A DNA stretch of 5,370 nucleotides from Bacteroidales bacterium (GTDB lineage: Bacteria > Bacteroidota > Bacteroidia > Bacteroidales > Muribaculaceae): contig SFMJ01000122.1 in NCBI GenBank assembly GCA_004553095.1, positions 1-5,370 of the forward strand, given 5' to 3'. How positions within the stretch are numbered: the stretch's first letter is position 1; each line of letters begins with the position of its first letter. The notes under the pieces are model-generated. The model did no database searches. It was given only the letters and a program-made list of their open reading frames with translations, and had not been told where the DNA came from. A program made the translations under genes and the position numbers. This document shows positions 1 through 5,330 of the stretch, piece after piece.

Positions 1-137
1 ATTTAAGATATTTCGCTGACAGCGGTTAAATCACTAAGAAATAGCACATTTGCCATATCGAGCCAAGAATGCTTTCTATAATGATTTCAGCACATATTCG
101 CGATAACAGCTACTTTTATTCGCGAAAACAGTTGCTT
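1..137. other. Non-coding region downstream of folB
   Basis: No convincing gene lies here; the plus-strand frame that opens at 69 runs antisense through folB and looks like its shadow. The stretch holds the 22-base tandem repeat described separately (95-147) and a small odd palindrome, CGCTG-A-CAGCG at 14-24, flanked by TTTAA (2-6) and TTAAA (26-30). No hairpin followed by a T run, and therefore no clear terminator for the leftward genes, was found. A neighbouring gene could begin or end just outside the window. Confidence 0.6.
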
Positions 138-147
138 TCATTCGCGG
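95..147. repeat. 22-base tandem direct repeat at the folB stop
   Basis: Two adjacent 22-base units lie at 95-116 and 117-138 and match at 19 of 22 positions by eye. A third partial copy (ATTCGCG) starts at 139-140. On the plus strand each unit starts TATTCGCG and carries AACAG and CTTT. The unit junctions hold CG-rich palindromic cores (TTCGCGAA or TCGCGA). The folB stop codon (138-140) lies at the edge of the array, so the repeats begin exactly where coding ends. There are no unique spacers, so this is not a CRISPR array. Function is unknown. Confidence 0.75.
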
Positions 148-491
148 TATTCGACGGATGCGGAGCCGTTGATACCGGGGATTGGCGGGGCCAATTTGGT
201 GATTTTAACGCTGACTGTCTCTATCGTAGGGAATGTGGAACGAAGTCTGCGGGCTATGATGCGAGCAGTCGACTCAAGCAGAAGGCGAGGTTGACGAATC
301 TCGTCGGCGATAATATCATAGAGATCGGCGTAGGAGATGGTGGTGGAAAGATCCTCCTCCACAAAATCGCCGGCATCGGTAGATATGCTCAGGTCGACAC
401 TATACTCATTGCCCACCTTGCGCTCCTGAGGATCTACGCCGATAAAGGCATAGAAGCGAAGATCATTCAACTGAATCAGAAACGAAGACAT
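138..491 (-). CDS. folB: Dihydroneopterin aldolase (FolB)
   Basis: This 117-residue cytoplasmic enzyme of folate synthesis converts 7,8-dihydroneopterin to 6-hydroxymethyl-7,8-dihydropterin and glycolaldehyde; the family forms ring-shaped octamers. The protein has the usual full length (about 115-125 residues). Family signatures in order are the N-terminal strand FYAFIGVDPQER (residues 13-24, with Glu23), YSVDL (30-34), TISYADLY (51-58, with Tyr54), LLESTARIIARRL (71-83, with pterin-binding Glu73) and VKITKLAPPIPG (95-106, with the expected catalytic Lys99). The ATG at 491-489 precedes the first conserved strand by about 10 residues, as is normal. It lies 24 bases downstream of rpiB, so co-transcription is likely. 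The spacer consists mostly of CTAATNN repeats with no Shine-Dalgarno sequence. The TGA stop lies at the edge of a 22-base tandem repeat. Confidence 0.95.
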   Translation of the reverse strand: MSSFLIQLNDLRFYAFIGVDPQERKVGNEYSVDLSISTDAGDFVEEDLSTTISYADLYDIIADEIRQPRLLLESTARIIARRLRSTFPTIETVSVKITKLAPPIPGINGSASVEYRE

Positions 492-519
492 TATTAGTGT
501 AAAAGATATTAGTGATTAG
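491..519 (-). repeat. CTAATNN heptamers between rpiB and folB
   Basis: Read on the minus strand, this spacer contains CTAATCA (519-513), CTAATAT (512-506), an 8-base unlike unit (505-498) and CTAATAA (497-491). The rpiB stop TAA (518-516) is inside the first heptamer, and the last one runs into the folB ATG. The plus-strand 17-mer AGATATTAGTGATTAGA at 504-520 recurs exactly at 2131-2147, upstream of engB. Confidence 0.7.
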
Positions 520-947
520 AGGGCGGGGATTTTGTCTATGCGGCGCTGGTGGCGACCACCTTCGAACTCGGCGGCGAGGTAAGCGTCAAGGATCTTGACA
601 GCCTCATCGCGGCTGATGAAGCGTGCCGGAAGCACGAGAATATTGGCATTATTGTGCTGACGGGCGAGAGATGCCAACTCGGGCAACCAACAAAGGGCAG
701 CGCGAATACCTTGATGCTTATTGAGGGTCATCTGAATACCATTGCCCGAACCACACATAGCGATGCCGAAATCACACTCACCCGATTCGACAGCCTTGGC
801 AGCAGGGTGAGCAAAGTCGGGATAATCACAAGAGTCGGTGGAGTGAGTACCGAAATCTTCTACTTCGTAACCTCTCTCCTTCATTATGCCGATAAGATAT
901 TGTTTCAGTTCATAACCGGCATGGTCGCTTGCAAATGCTACTTTCAT
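516..947 (-). CDS. rpiB: Ribose-5-phosphate isomerase B (RpiB/LacAB family)
   Basis: This 143-residue soluble enzyme interconverts ribose 5-phosphate and ribulose 5-phosphate in the non-oxidative pentose phosphate pathway. Motifs are SDHAG (residues 7-11), YPDFA (42-46), the active-site loop MCGSGNGIQMTLNK (64-77) with the expected catalytic base Cys65, GIRAALCW (80-87), ARQHNNANILVLPAR (95-109) with His98, and the C-terminal phosphate-binding EGGRHQRRI (129-137). Cys65, His98 and the GGRHQRR tail agree with RpiB rather than with galactose-6-phosphate isomerase subunits, and no second LacA/LacB-like gene is adjacent. Length is typical. The ATG at 947 gives the canonical MKVAFASDHAG start. It lies 95 bases after the GtrA gene and 24 bases before folB. 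Its leader is very AT-rich with no obvious Shine-Dalgarno sequence. Confidence 0.95.
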   Translation of the reverse strand: MKVAFASDHAGYELKQYLIGIMKERGYEVEDFGTHSTDSCDYPDFAHPAAKAVESGECDFGIAMCGSGNGIQMTLNKHQGIRAALCWLPELASLARQHNNANILVLPARFISRDEAVKILDAYLAAEFEGGRHQRRIDKIPAL

Positions 948-997
948 GTAAACTTAGATTTAATGTTTATGATATTTTTGATATTTTTAGTTTAGAG

Positions 998-1045
998 CGC
1001 GTTCCTTAAATTTTTGGGGTCGTAGAGGCTCTTACGCGTTCCTTA
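998..1045. repeat. 11-base direct repeat flanking the gtrA stop
   Basis: CGCGTTCCTTA (plus strand) occurs at 998-1008 and identically at 1035-1045, with starts 37 bases apart. The right copy contains the stop codon of the GtrA-family gene (1043-1045). The sequence between the copies is not palindromic enough to be a convincing terminator. Deletion or duplication between the copies would alter the 3' end of the GtrA gene. Confidence 0.7.
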
Positions 1046-1459
1046 CTTCTTCTTGGATTGGAATCGTTTACCTTTGAATGCATATCTCACCATAAAATAA
1101 TTGGCTGGTACGCAGATTGCCAAAGCCGGGAGGAGTGCCAAGGTATCCCCTACTACCAGTTTGAAGACAGCCACAAGGCCGGTTTGCATTCCCATATTGA
1201 TAAGGTGGCTGGCGGTGAAAGCCAATCCCTTCTTGGCATTGGGGCTGCTATGAAAAGTAAAGAAACTGGAGAAGAGAAAATTGGCGACAAAACTAATGGT
1301 ATAACTGATGATGGTCGAGACGACGGGGGTAACACCGACAGCATTGACGAACACGACATATATGCCATATTGCAAGAGAGTGCAAAAGCCACCGACAAAA
1401 GCGAAACGGATGACTTCCGAATTGCGGGAATCGCTATTGATAAGAGATTTAAGATACAT
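1043..1459 (-). CDS. GtrA-family small membrane protein
   Basis: This predicted inner-membrane protein of 138 residues has four hydrophobic segments at about residues 17-38, 44-66, 78-102 and 107-127 and a basic C-terminal tail (KGKRFQSKKK). RFAFVGG at the first segment, SYTISFVANFLFSSFFTF around 52-69 and PANYFMVRYAF near 118-128 match the GtrA family (GtrA/DPMS-like flippases or accessory proteins that translocate or modify lipid-linked sugars for surface polysaccharides). The substrate cannot be told from sequence, and no glycosyltransferase partner lies in the window. The start was set at the ATG 1459-1457, four bases after the engB stop. The same frame is open further upstream to 1678, but that stretch lies antisense-free within engB in another frame, is Ser/Arg-rich and is not GtrA-like. 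Tight spacing suggests translational coupling to engB. Past its TAA the frame stays open for 16 codons. Confidence 0.88.
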   Translation of the reverse strand: MYLKSLINSDSRNSEVIRFAFVGGFCTLLQYGIYVVFVNAVGVTPVVSTIISYTISFVANFLFSSFFTFHSSPNAKKGLAFTASHLINMGMQTGLVAVFKLVVGDTLALLPALAICVPANYFMVRYAFKGKRFQSKKK

Positions 1460-1463
1460 GATT

Positions 1464-2078
1464 TCAGATAGATGAGTTCTTGACTTCTTCGTTGATTTGG
1501 AAGATATACTCGAGGATCTCCTCACGGCCTTGCCCCTTCTCTGAAGAGGATACAAAGACCGGGGGCAACTCATGCCAGGTGAGGAGGAGTTCCCGGCAAT
1601 AGGCATCGACATTCCTTTTAGCCGCCACCGGGCCCAACTTATCAGCCTTAGTGAAGATGATAGAGAAAGGGATCTCATTCTCTCCGATCCAATCCAAGAA
1701 CTCCAGGTCGATCTTCTGGGGATTATGTCGTATATCGATCAAAACGAAAAGGCAGGTAAGTTGCTGACGGTGGAGGATATAGCCTTGTATTAGCTCCTCG
1801 AGGCGGGCACGTTGTTCCTTGCCTCGAGCTGCGAAGCCATAACCGGGGAGGTCGACGAGGTACCAGCTGCCGGCATCGATATTGAAATAATTGATCAAGA
1901 GGGTTTTGCCGGGCATCTGCGAAGTTTTCGCCATCTTTTTGCTTTTGCAGAGCATATTGATCAGCGACGACTTACCGACATTAGATCTGCCGATAAAGGC
2001 ATACTCAGGGGCGGCGGTGTCGGGGCACTTCTTCACATCGGGGCAACTTATTTCGAACTTAGCGTTTTTTATATCCAT
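1464..2078 (-). CDS. engB: Ribosome biogenesis GTP-binding protein EngB/YsxC/YihA
   Basis: This 204-residue TRAFAC-class GTPase of the cytoplasm is needed in characterised bacteria for late assembly of the large ribosomal subunit. The G motifs are all present: G1/P-loop GRSNVGKSS (residues 30-38), the switch I region MPGKTLLINYF (55-65), G3 DLPGYGFA (76-83), G4 TKAD (143-146) and G5 SSS around 177-179. FIGRSNVGKSSLIN and DLPGYG are diagnostic of EngB as opposed to Era or EngA (Der). Length is typical for a single-domain EngB. The ATG at 2078 gives an N-terminus that reaches the first beta strand in about 25 residues, as usual. It is 86 bases downstream of the aspartate kinase gene, with a heptamer repeat array in the gap. 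It is almost contiguous (4 bases) with the GtrA gene. Confidence 0.96.
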   Translation of the reverse strand: MDIKNAKFEISCPDVKKCPDTAAPEYAFIGRSNVGKSSLINMLCKSKKMAKTSQMPGKTLLINYFNIDAGSWYLVDLPGYGFAARGKEQRARLEELIQGYILHRQQLTCLFVLIDIRHNPQKIDLEFLDWIGENEIPFSIIFTKADKLGPVAAKRNVDAYCRELLLTWHELPPVFVSSSEKGQGREEILEYIFQINEEVKNSSI

Positions 2079-2090
2079 GCCAAGTGGGAG

Positions 2091-2146
2091 TGATTAGTTA
2101 ATAGATATTAGTGTTTAGTTGATAGATATTAGATATTAGTGATTAG
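2091..2146 (-). repeat. Eight-unit CTAATNN heptamer array upstream of engB
   Basis: Read on the minus strand from 2146 to 2091, the sequence divides without gaps into eight 7-base units, each starting CTA. CTAATAT occurs three times and CTAATCA twice (the first and last units). CTATCAA, CTAAACA and CTATTAA occur once each. The array ends 12 bases before the engB start codon. Related heptamers precede folB (491-519) and the aspartate kinase gene (3532-3553). It may be a degenerate microsatellite, an AT-rich unstructured leader or a protein or RNA target; the sequence does not decide. Confidence 0.8.
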
Positions 2147-2164
2147 ATCGATATCTGATATCAT

Positions 2165-3532
2165 TTACTGGAAGCAGGCAGTGTGGACCAAGCGGAGGGC
2201 ATGTTCGACGTCAGCTTCCGCCACGATAATGGCAATGGTGGTTTCGGAAGCGCCATCCGACACAGCCTTCACCTTGATTCCGGCACGCTGTATGGTGTTG
2301 ACGAGTCTCGGGCCGAGCCCCTTGATATTTTTGATAGACTCGCGGACCACGGCAAGAATGGCGAGATCCTCCTCGACATTGACACACTTCACCTCGCCGG
2401 TGAGGAGTTCGGGAGCGAACTCATCGCGCAATATCTTGGCAGCTTGTTGGGCATTTTGGCAAGCCAGAGTCATCGAGAAGGTGGTTTCCTTATCGGGTTG
2501 AGCTACTAAGAAGATGCTGATGCCATGGCGAGCCATCGCGTTATAGCAGCGAGAATTGATCTGCGCCACATTATCCACCAGACTACCGGTAACGGAGATC
2601 ATAGCAGTTTTTCTCACAGCCGAAACACCTCTGACGGTGTCGGGCAAATGATCGGTCGAATCGGTGATGAAAGTGCCGGGAGCAGAGGAATTGTGAGTAT
2701 TCAGAATCTTAATAGGAATATTCTTATGGAACACCGGATAGATCGTAGGGGGATAAATCACCTTAGCGCCAAACGAGCAGAGTTCCATACTCTCTATGAA
2801 AGTCATATTATCGATGACACGAGCATCCTTGATGATACGGGGGTCGGCAGTCATAAAGCCATCGACATCGGTCCAAATCTCGAGCGACTCGGCATCGAGC
2901 GCCGCGGCGATAAGCGCCGCGGTATAGTCGCTGCCACCACGGCCGAGGTTGGTGATCTCACCGGTATCCTTGTCGGTGGAGATAAAACCACCGGTAACGA
3001 CCGTACGTCTCAGGGGGAGGGGAAACTCCTCCTTGATAAGGCGATCGATAAGTTGGCGAGAGGCGATATCGCGGTTAAACCACTTCTCCGTCTTAACGAA
3101 ATCCAAAGAATTATGATGAATAGCATCATTAAGGATATTCGCCACAATCACCGATGACATTCGTTCACCGAAGCTAACCACCTGGTTAAGAACTCGTTCG
3201 GAGAGGTCGCGCACGAGTGAAAGCCCGGTATATAGATCCTCTAAATTGTTAAGGAGAGAAGAGACGACCTCCAGCACAGCGGGGCGGCGGTCGTCGGGCA
3301 CGAGCGTATTAATAATATCGAGATGGCGTTGGCGCATTTGAGCCATAGAAGACTTAAACTCCACATCGCCGGAGGCAGCCATATTGGCAGTAGCGATAAG
3401 GCGGTCGGTGAGTCCACCCAGAGCAGAGACCACGACAATAGCGGGAGAATCGAGAGCGTCGACGATGCTTTTGACATTGCGAAGACTATCGACCGTACCG
3501 ACAGAAGTGCCACCAAATTTCAGAACCTTCAT
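2165..3532 (-). CDS. lysC: Aspartate kinase, monofunctional, with C-terminal ACT domains
   Basis: This 455-residue cytoplasmic enzyme phosphorylates L-aspartate with ATP, the first committed step toward lysine/diaminopimelate, threonine and methionine. The amino acid kinase domain covers about residues 1-285: KFGGTSVG (5-12), SFGERMS (120-126) with the substrate-binding Glu, TNLGRGGSDYTA (194-205), EIWTDVDGFMTADPR (218-232) and SFGAKVIYP (253-261). Two ACT segments follow at about 310-380 (ISVTGS, then ISIFLVAQ) and 388-455 (LAILAVV, then IKVKAVSDGASETTIAIIV), implying feedback inhibition by an end product, probably lysine or threonine. No homoserine dehydrogenase domain follows, so it is not a ThrA-type fusion. 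The ATG at 3532 gives the canonical MKVLKFGGTS. No other aspartate-pathway gene is nearby. The symbol lysC is by family; the effector is not established. Confidence 0.95.
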   Translation of the reverse strand: MKVLKFGGTSVGTVDSLRNVKSIVDALDSPAIVVVSALGGLTDRLIATANMAASGDVEFKSSMAQMRQRHLDIINTLVPDDRRPAVLEVVSSLLNNLEDLYTGLSLVRDLSERVLNQVVSFGERMSSVIVANILNDAIHHNSLDFVKTEKWFNRDIASRQLIDRLIKEEFPLPLRRTVVTGGFISTDKDTGEITNLGRGGSDYTAALIAAALDAESLEIWTDVDGFMTADPRIIKDARVIDNMTFIESMELCSFGAKVIYPPTIYPVFHKNIPIKILNTHNSSAPGTFITDSTDHLPDTVRGVSAVRKTAMISVTGSLVDNVAQINSRCYNAMARHGISIFLVAQPDKETTFSMTLACQNAQQAAKILRDEFAPELLTGEVKCVNVEEDLAILAVVRESIKNIKGLGPRLVNTIQRAGIKVKAVSDGASETTIAIIVAEADVEHALRLVHTACFQ

Positions 3533-3553
3533 ATTTAGTGTTTAGTTTAATAG
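3532..3553 (-). repeat. Heptamer-like repeats at the aspartate kinase start
   Basis: Read on the minus strand, the bases just before the start codon are CTATTAAA (3553-3546), CTAAACA (3545-3539) and CTAAATA (3538-3532), the last overlapping the ATG. They resemble the CTAATNN units upstream of engB and folB. The plus-strand 13-mer TTAGTGTTTAGTT (3535-3547) recurs exactly at 2108-2120 inside the engB array. There is no Shine-Dalgarno sequence. Confidence 0.6.
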
Positions 3554-3569
3554 TAAAGAGAGGAGAGAG

Positions 3570-3591
3570 TCCCGGAAAGAATCCCGGAAAG
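3570..3591. repeat. 12-base-period repeat in the aspartate kinase leader
   Basis: TCCCGGAAAG occurs at 3570-3579 and again at 3582-3591, a perfect 10-base direct repeat with a 12-base period. It lies between the candidate -7 box and the start codon of the aspartate kinase gene, in the presumed untranslated leader. It could be a tandem regulator site or a simple duplication; no known operator is recognised. Confidence 0.65.
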
Positions 3592-3625
3592 TAAACCTCG
3601 GAGGAGGGAGTCTAATAACAAAATG

Positions 3626-3633
3626 CAAAGTTA
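3626..3633 (-). promoter_or_regulatory. Candidate -7 box for the aspartate kinase operon
   Basis: On the minus strand the sequence reads TAACTTTG, a full match to the Bacteroidota -7 consensus TAnnTTTG. A matching -33 TTTG is not clear; the bases about 19 away offer only a weak TGTG-like element. Transcription would begin near 3619 and leave a leader of roughly 85 bases. It is the only TAnnTTTG match I found on this strand in the intergenic region. Confidence 0.45.
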
Positions 3634-3760
3634 GAAAATAATTTTCATATTCACACTTTGCTGATATATCTTTTATGAGTAGAGGAAGAGATAAGGATAG
3701 AAATAAAATGATAAGAGCTCTAAATATTAGGCAAATAAATGCAAATAATTATTGATAAAT

Positions 3761-3791
3761 TTTGAGACAAAAAAATATTTGTGTAAATTTG
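3761..3791 (+). promoter_or_regulatory. Bacteroidota-type promoter for the secreted repeat protein
   Basis: TTTG at 3761-3764 is followed after exactly 19 bases by TAAATTTG at 3784-3791. This is a complete match to the Bacteroidota housekeeping promoter (-33 TTTG and -7 TAnnTTTG with a spacer of about 19-21). Transcription should start around 3796-3800. The start codon at 4003 is then about 205 bases downstream, leaving an unusually long leader. Confidence 0.8.
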
Positions 3792-3811
3792 CGGATGGAT
3801 TGCGGATGGAT
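3790..3811. repeat. 11-base perfect tandem duplication at the predicted transcription start
   Basis: TGCGGATGGAT occurs at 3790-3800 and immediately again at 3801-3811. The first copy overlaps the last two bases of the -7 box, and the predicted transcription start falls within the pair. It may be a regulator half-site pair or a local slippage duplication. Confidence 0.75.
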
Positions 3812-3886
3812 AAAAACTCCGGTAAAGACTAACTTTAAAATCTAAGTAATTGGTAATAATATGACATAGCAGATGCAGGGAAGAAC

Positions 3887-3928
3887 TATGCATATCTGGG
3901 TGTAAATATCTACACTTGATATGGCATA
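3887..3928 (+). promoter_or_regulatory. Bulged stem-loop in the 5' leader
   Basis: The outer stem pairs TATGCATATC (3887-3896) with GATATG-G-CATA (3918-3928): ten base pairs with one bulged G (3924). Inside it GTGTA (3900-3904) pairs with TACAC (3911-3915) around the loop AATATC, with possible G-U pairs in between. As DNA, GTGTA-N6-TACAC is also a plausible operator. It lies about 90-130 bases into the predicted transcript and 75 bases before the start codon. It matches no riboswitch class that I recognise. There is no T run after it, so it is not a simple terminator. Confidence 0.6.
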
Positions 3929-3932
3929 AATT

Positions 3933-3947
3933 CTTAGCATCCCTAAG
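3933..3947 (+). promoter_or_regulatory. Second small hairpin in the leader
   Basis: CTTAG (3933-3937) pairs perfectly with CTAAG (3943-3947) around the loop CATCC. Its right arm overlaps AAGTGT (3945-3950), which can instead pair with ACACTT (3912-3917) from the first hairpin. The two arrangements exclude each other, as would be needed in an RNA switch. The stem is short and could occur by chance. Confidence 0.4.
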
Positions 3948-4002
3948 TGTGCATAATAGTTTCAGCTAAATAACCAAATCAATTAATAAACCAACAAAAA
4001 TC

Positions 4003-4818
4003 ATGAAGAAACTTGTACTCATGCTTAGTGCGGCATTGATATCGATGGCAGCACAAGCTACAATTTACGTGACAGGTGGAAGTGTGACAGGAGCTCCCGC
4101 AGCGTGGAATCCTGAGAATCCGTTACAAGTAGAGCTTGCTGACGGAGTCTACACATTTAAAGCCAAAGGTGGATTTAAGATCTCCACAGCCAAAGGTGGG
4201 TGGAAGACGGCTTTCAATCCCAATGCCAAGACGCTTAATGGAGAGTGGAACAAAGCCACAACCACAGCGACAGCCAATTTGAAGGCCGGCGACGACGACA
4301 TCGCCGCTCCAATGGATGGTGTAGAGATTACTTACGAAGTGGCTTCAGACCTCTCAACTATCAAGGCAACACTTCCCGAAGGCAGTTCATTTGGAGATCC
4401 CGTAGCACATACATACGCACTCCACGGGCAACTTGGTGATGGTAGTAGCTGGAAAACGACAGCTATGACTGAGAATAATGGTGCATGGGAATGGACCGGC
4501 ACAGTCGTAGCCGGTGAATTCGGCATCCAGGAACAAACAAATGGTGAACAGACTGCTTGGATCTCAGCTAATGGTACAACAACCGTTAATGATGTCGGTG
4601 AATATGCCGCCAAGTATAATGGCTCGAACTGGAAAAGTTCACTTGCCGGTGAATACACCTTCTCGTTCAATCCTACAACTATGAAATTGACCATCACCCG
4701 TCAAGGCACTACTCCCCGGATCCTGATCCCGATCCTACTGTTGAAACTCCTGAGAATGTTTACCTTACCGGCAACTTCGCAAGTTCTTGGAGCACTTCCA
4801 ATCCTATTGCTATGGTAA
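4003..4818 (+). CDS. Secreted SusE/SusF-like repeat protein, N-terminal part, frameshifted
   Basis: The protein begins with a signal peptide (MKKLVLMLSAALISMAAQA, residues 1-19, likely cleaved after AQA) without a lipobox cysteine, so it is exported as a soluble or otherwise anchored protein, not a lipoprotein. Domain A1 (about 20-127) starts IYVTGG and has VYTFKAKGGFKI. Domain B1 (about 138-233) has YALHG, EWTG, AGEFGI and AWISA. These Trp-rich beta-type patterns resemble the carbohydrate-binding domains of SusE/SusF outer-membrane starch-binding proteins; the glycan role is inferred. Residues after Pro238 (4714-4716) are out of frame: the sequence switches to an unrelated Leu/Ile-rich tail ending at 4818, while the true continuation lies in the next frame from 4719. 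The start follows an A-rich leader with no Shine-Dalgarno sequence, typical of the phylum. If translated as is, the product is truncated after one A-B pair. Confidence 0.8.
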   Translation: MKKLVLMLSAALISMAAQATIYVTGGSVTGAPAAWNPENPLQVELADGVYTFKAKGGFKISTAKGGWKTAFNPNAKTLNGEWNKATTTATANLKAGDDDIAAPMDGVEITYEVASDLSTIKATLPEGSSFGDPVAHTYALHGQLGDGSSWKTTAMTENNGAWEWTGTVVAGEFGIQEQTNGEQTAWISANGTTTVNDVGEYAAKYNGSNWKSSLAGEYTFSFNPTTMKLTITRQGTTPRILIPILLLKLLRMFTLPATSQVLGALPILLLW

Positions 4819-5330
4819 AAAATGGCAACAAGTTCAGTGTAGAAACCGAACTTAAGGCTTCAAGCAGCGAATCTACAGATGGATACTTCACCTTCATCAC
4901 AGCTAAAGGTGTTAACTGGGATGCTGTAAATGGTAGCGATCGTTATGGTGCACAAACTAAAGATGAAGCTATAGCACTCTCTACCGATGTTGCTTACAAA
5001 GTGTTCAAAGCAGGTGTAAATGCATCGGCAGCCAACTCTTGGAAACTCGCTGCAGGAACTTATATCTTCACTATAGACTTCGATAGCAAGACTGTTCGCG
5101 TTGAAGCAAGCGGTGCAGTAACTCCCGATCCCGACCCCGATCCCGACCCTCAACCTACTGTAAGATATGCTCTTCATGGCACTATCACAGGTGATCCTAG
5201 CTGGGCAAGCGTAGAACTCACAGAGAACAGTGGCAAATATGAATGGACAGGTGGTGTAGTAGCCGGTGAATTCGGTATCAAAATAATGGATCAGAGTGGT
5301 GAACAAACAGGTTGGATCAGTGCTACATCC
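4414..5330 (+). repeat. Internal B-domain repeat (B1 and B2)
   Basis: B1 (from 4414) and B2 (from 5166) share YALHG, TEN, EWTG, VVAGEFGI, GEQT and WISA in the same order. By hand roughly 30 of about 52 residues are identical. At the DNA level, GTAGCCGGTGAATTCGG at 4507-4523 recurs at 5259-5275. Together with the A1 and A2 domains this shows duplication of an A-B pair, with Asp-Pro linkers between copies. Confidence 0.8.

Larger units (their letters stand above)
3533..4002. other. Divergent intergenic regulatory region
   Basis: These 470 bases separate the leftward aspartate kinase gene from the rightward secreted repeat protein and contain no gene. The left third holds the kinase leader, its 12-base repeat and a candidate -7 box. 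The centre (about 3640-3760) is very AT-rich, with a near-perfect GCAAATAAWT repeat at 3731-3750 and the palindrome AATAATTATT at 3744-3753. The right part holds a strong promoter, an 11-base tandem duplication and a structured leader, listed separately. Confidence 0.8.

Noticed and set aside
95..147. CRISPR array
   Set aside because: The units are directly adjacent with no spacers, and there are only two full copies.
69..497. 142-codon plus-strand open frame over folB
   Set aside because: It is antisense to FolB, which has all the family motifs.
995..1034. Terminator between gtrA and rpiB
   Set aside because: Only a 5-base AGAGC/GCTCT inverted match with a long loop is present, with no following T run on the minus strand.
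1460..1678. N-terminal extension of the GtrA gene by 73 residues
   Set aside because: It lies inside engB in another frame, is Ser/Arg-rich with no GtrA similarity, and the ATG at 1459 directly after the engB stop fits the family length.
2525..3157. 210-codon plus-strand open frame opposite the aspartate kinase gene
   Set aside because: It is the antisense shadow of a well-supported enzyme; its translation is His/Arg/Gly/Asp-rich without a domain pattern.
3887..3928. Intrinsic terminator in the leader
   Set aside because: The stem is AT-rich and is followed by AAATTC rather than a T run.
4711..4724. Programmed -1 ribosomal frameshift at the C run
   Set aside because: The shift needed is -1, but the sequence T CCC CGG is not a canonical X XXY YYZ slippery heptamer and no clear stimulatory structure was seen; a simple indel or sequence error is more likely.
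4860..5306. 148-codon minus-strand open frame
   Set aside because: It runs antisense to the A2-B2 domains, which are clearly coding by repeat conservation; its Cys/Tyr-rich translation looks like shadow composition.
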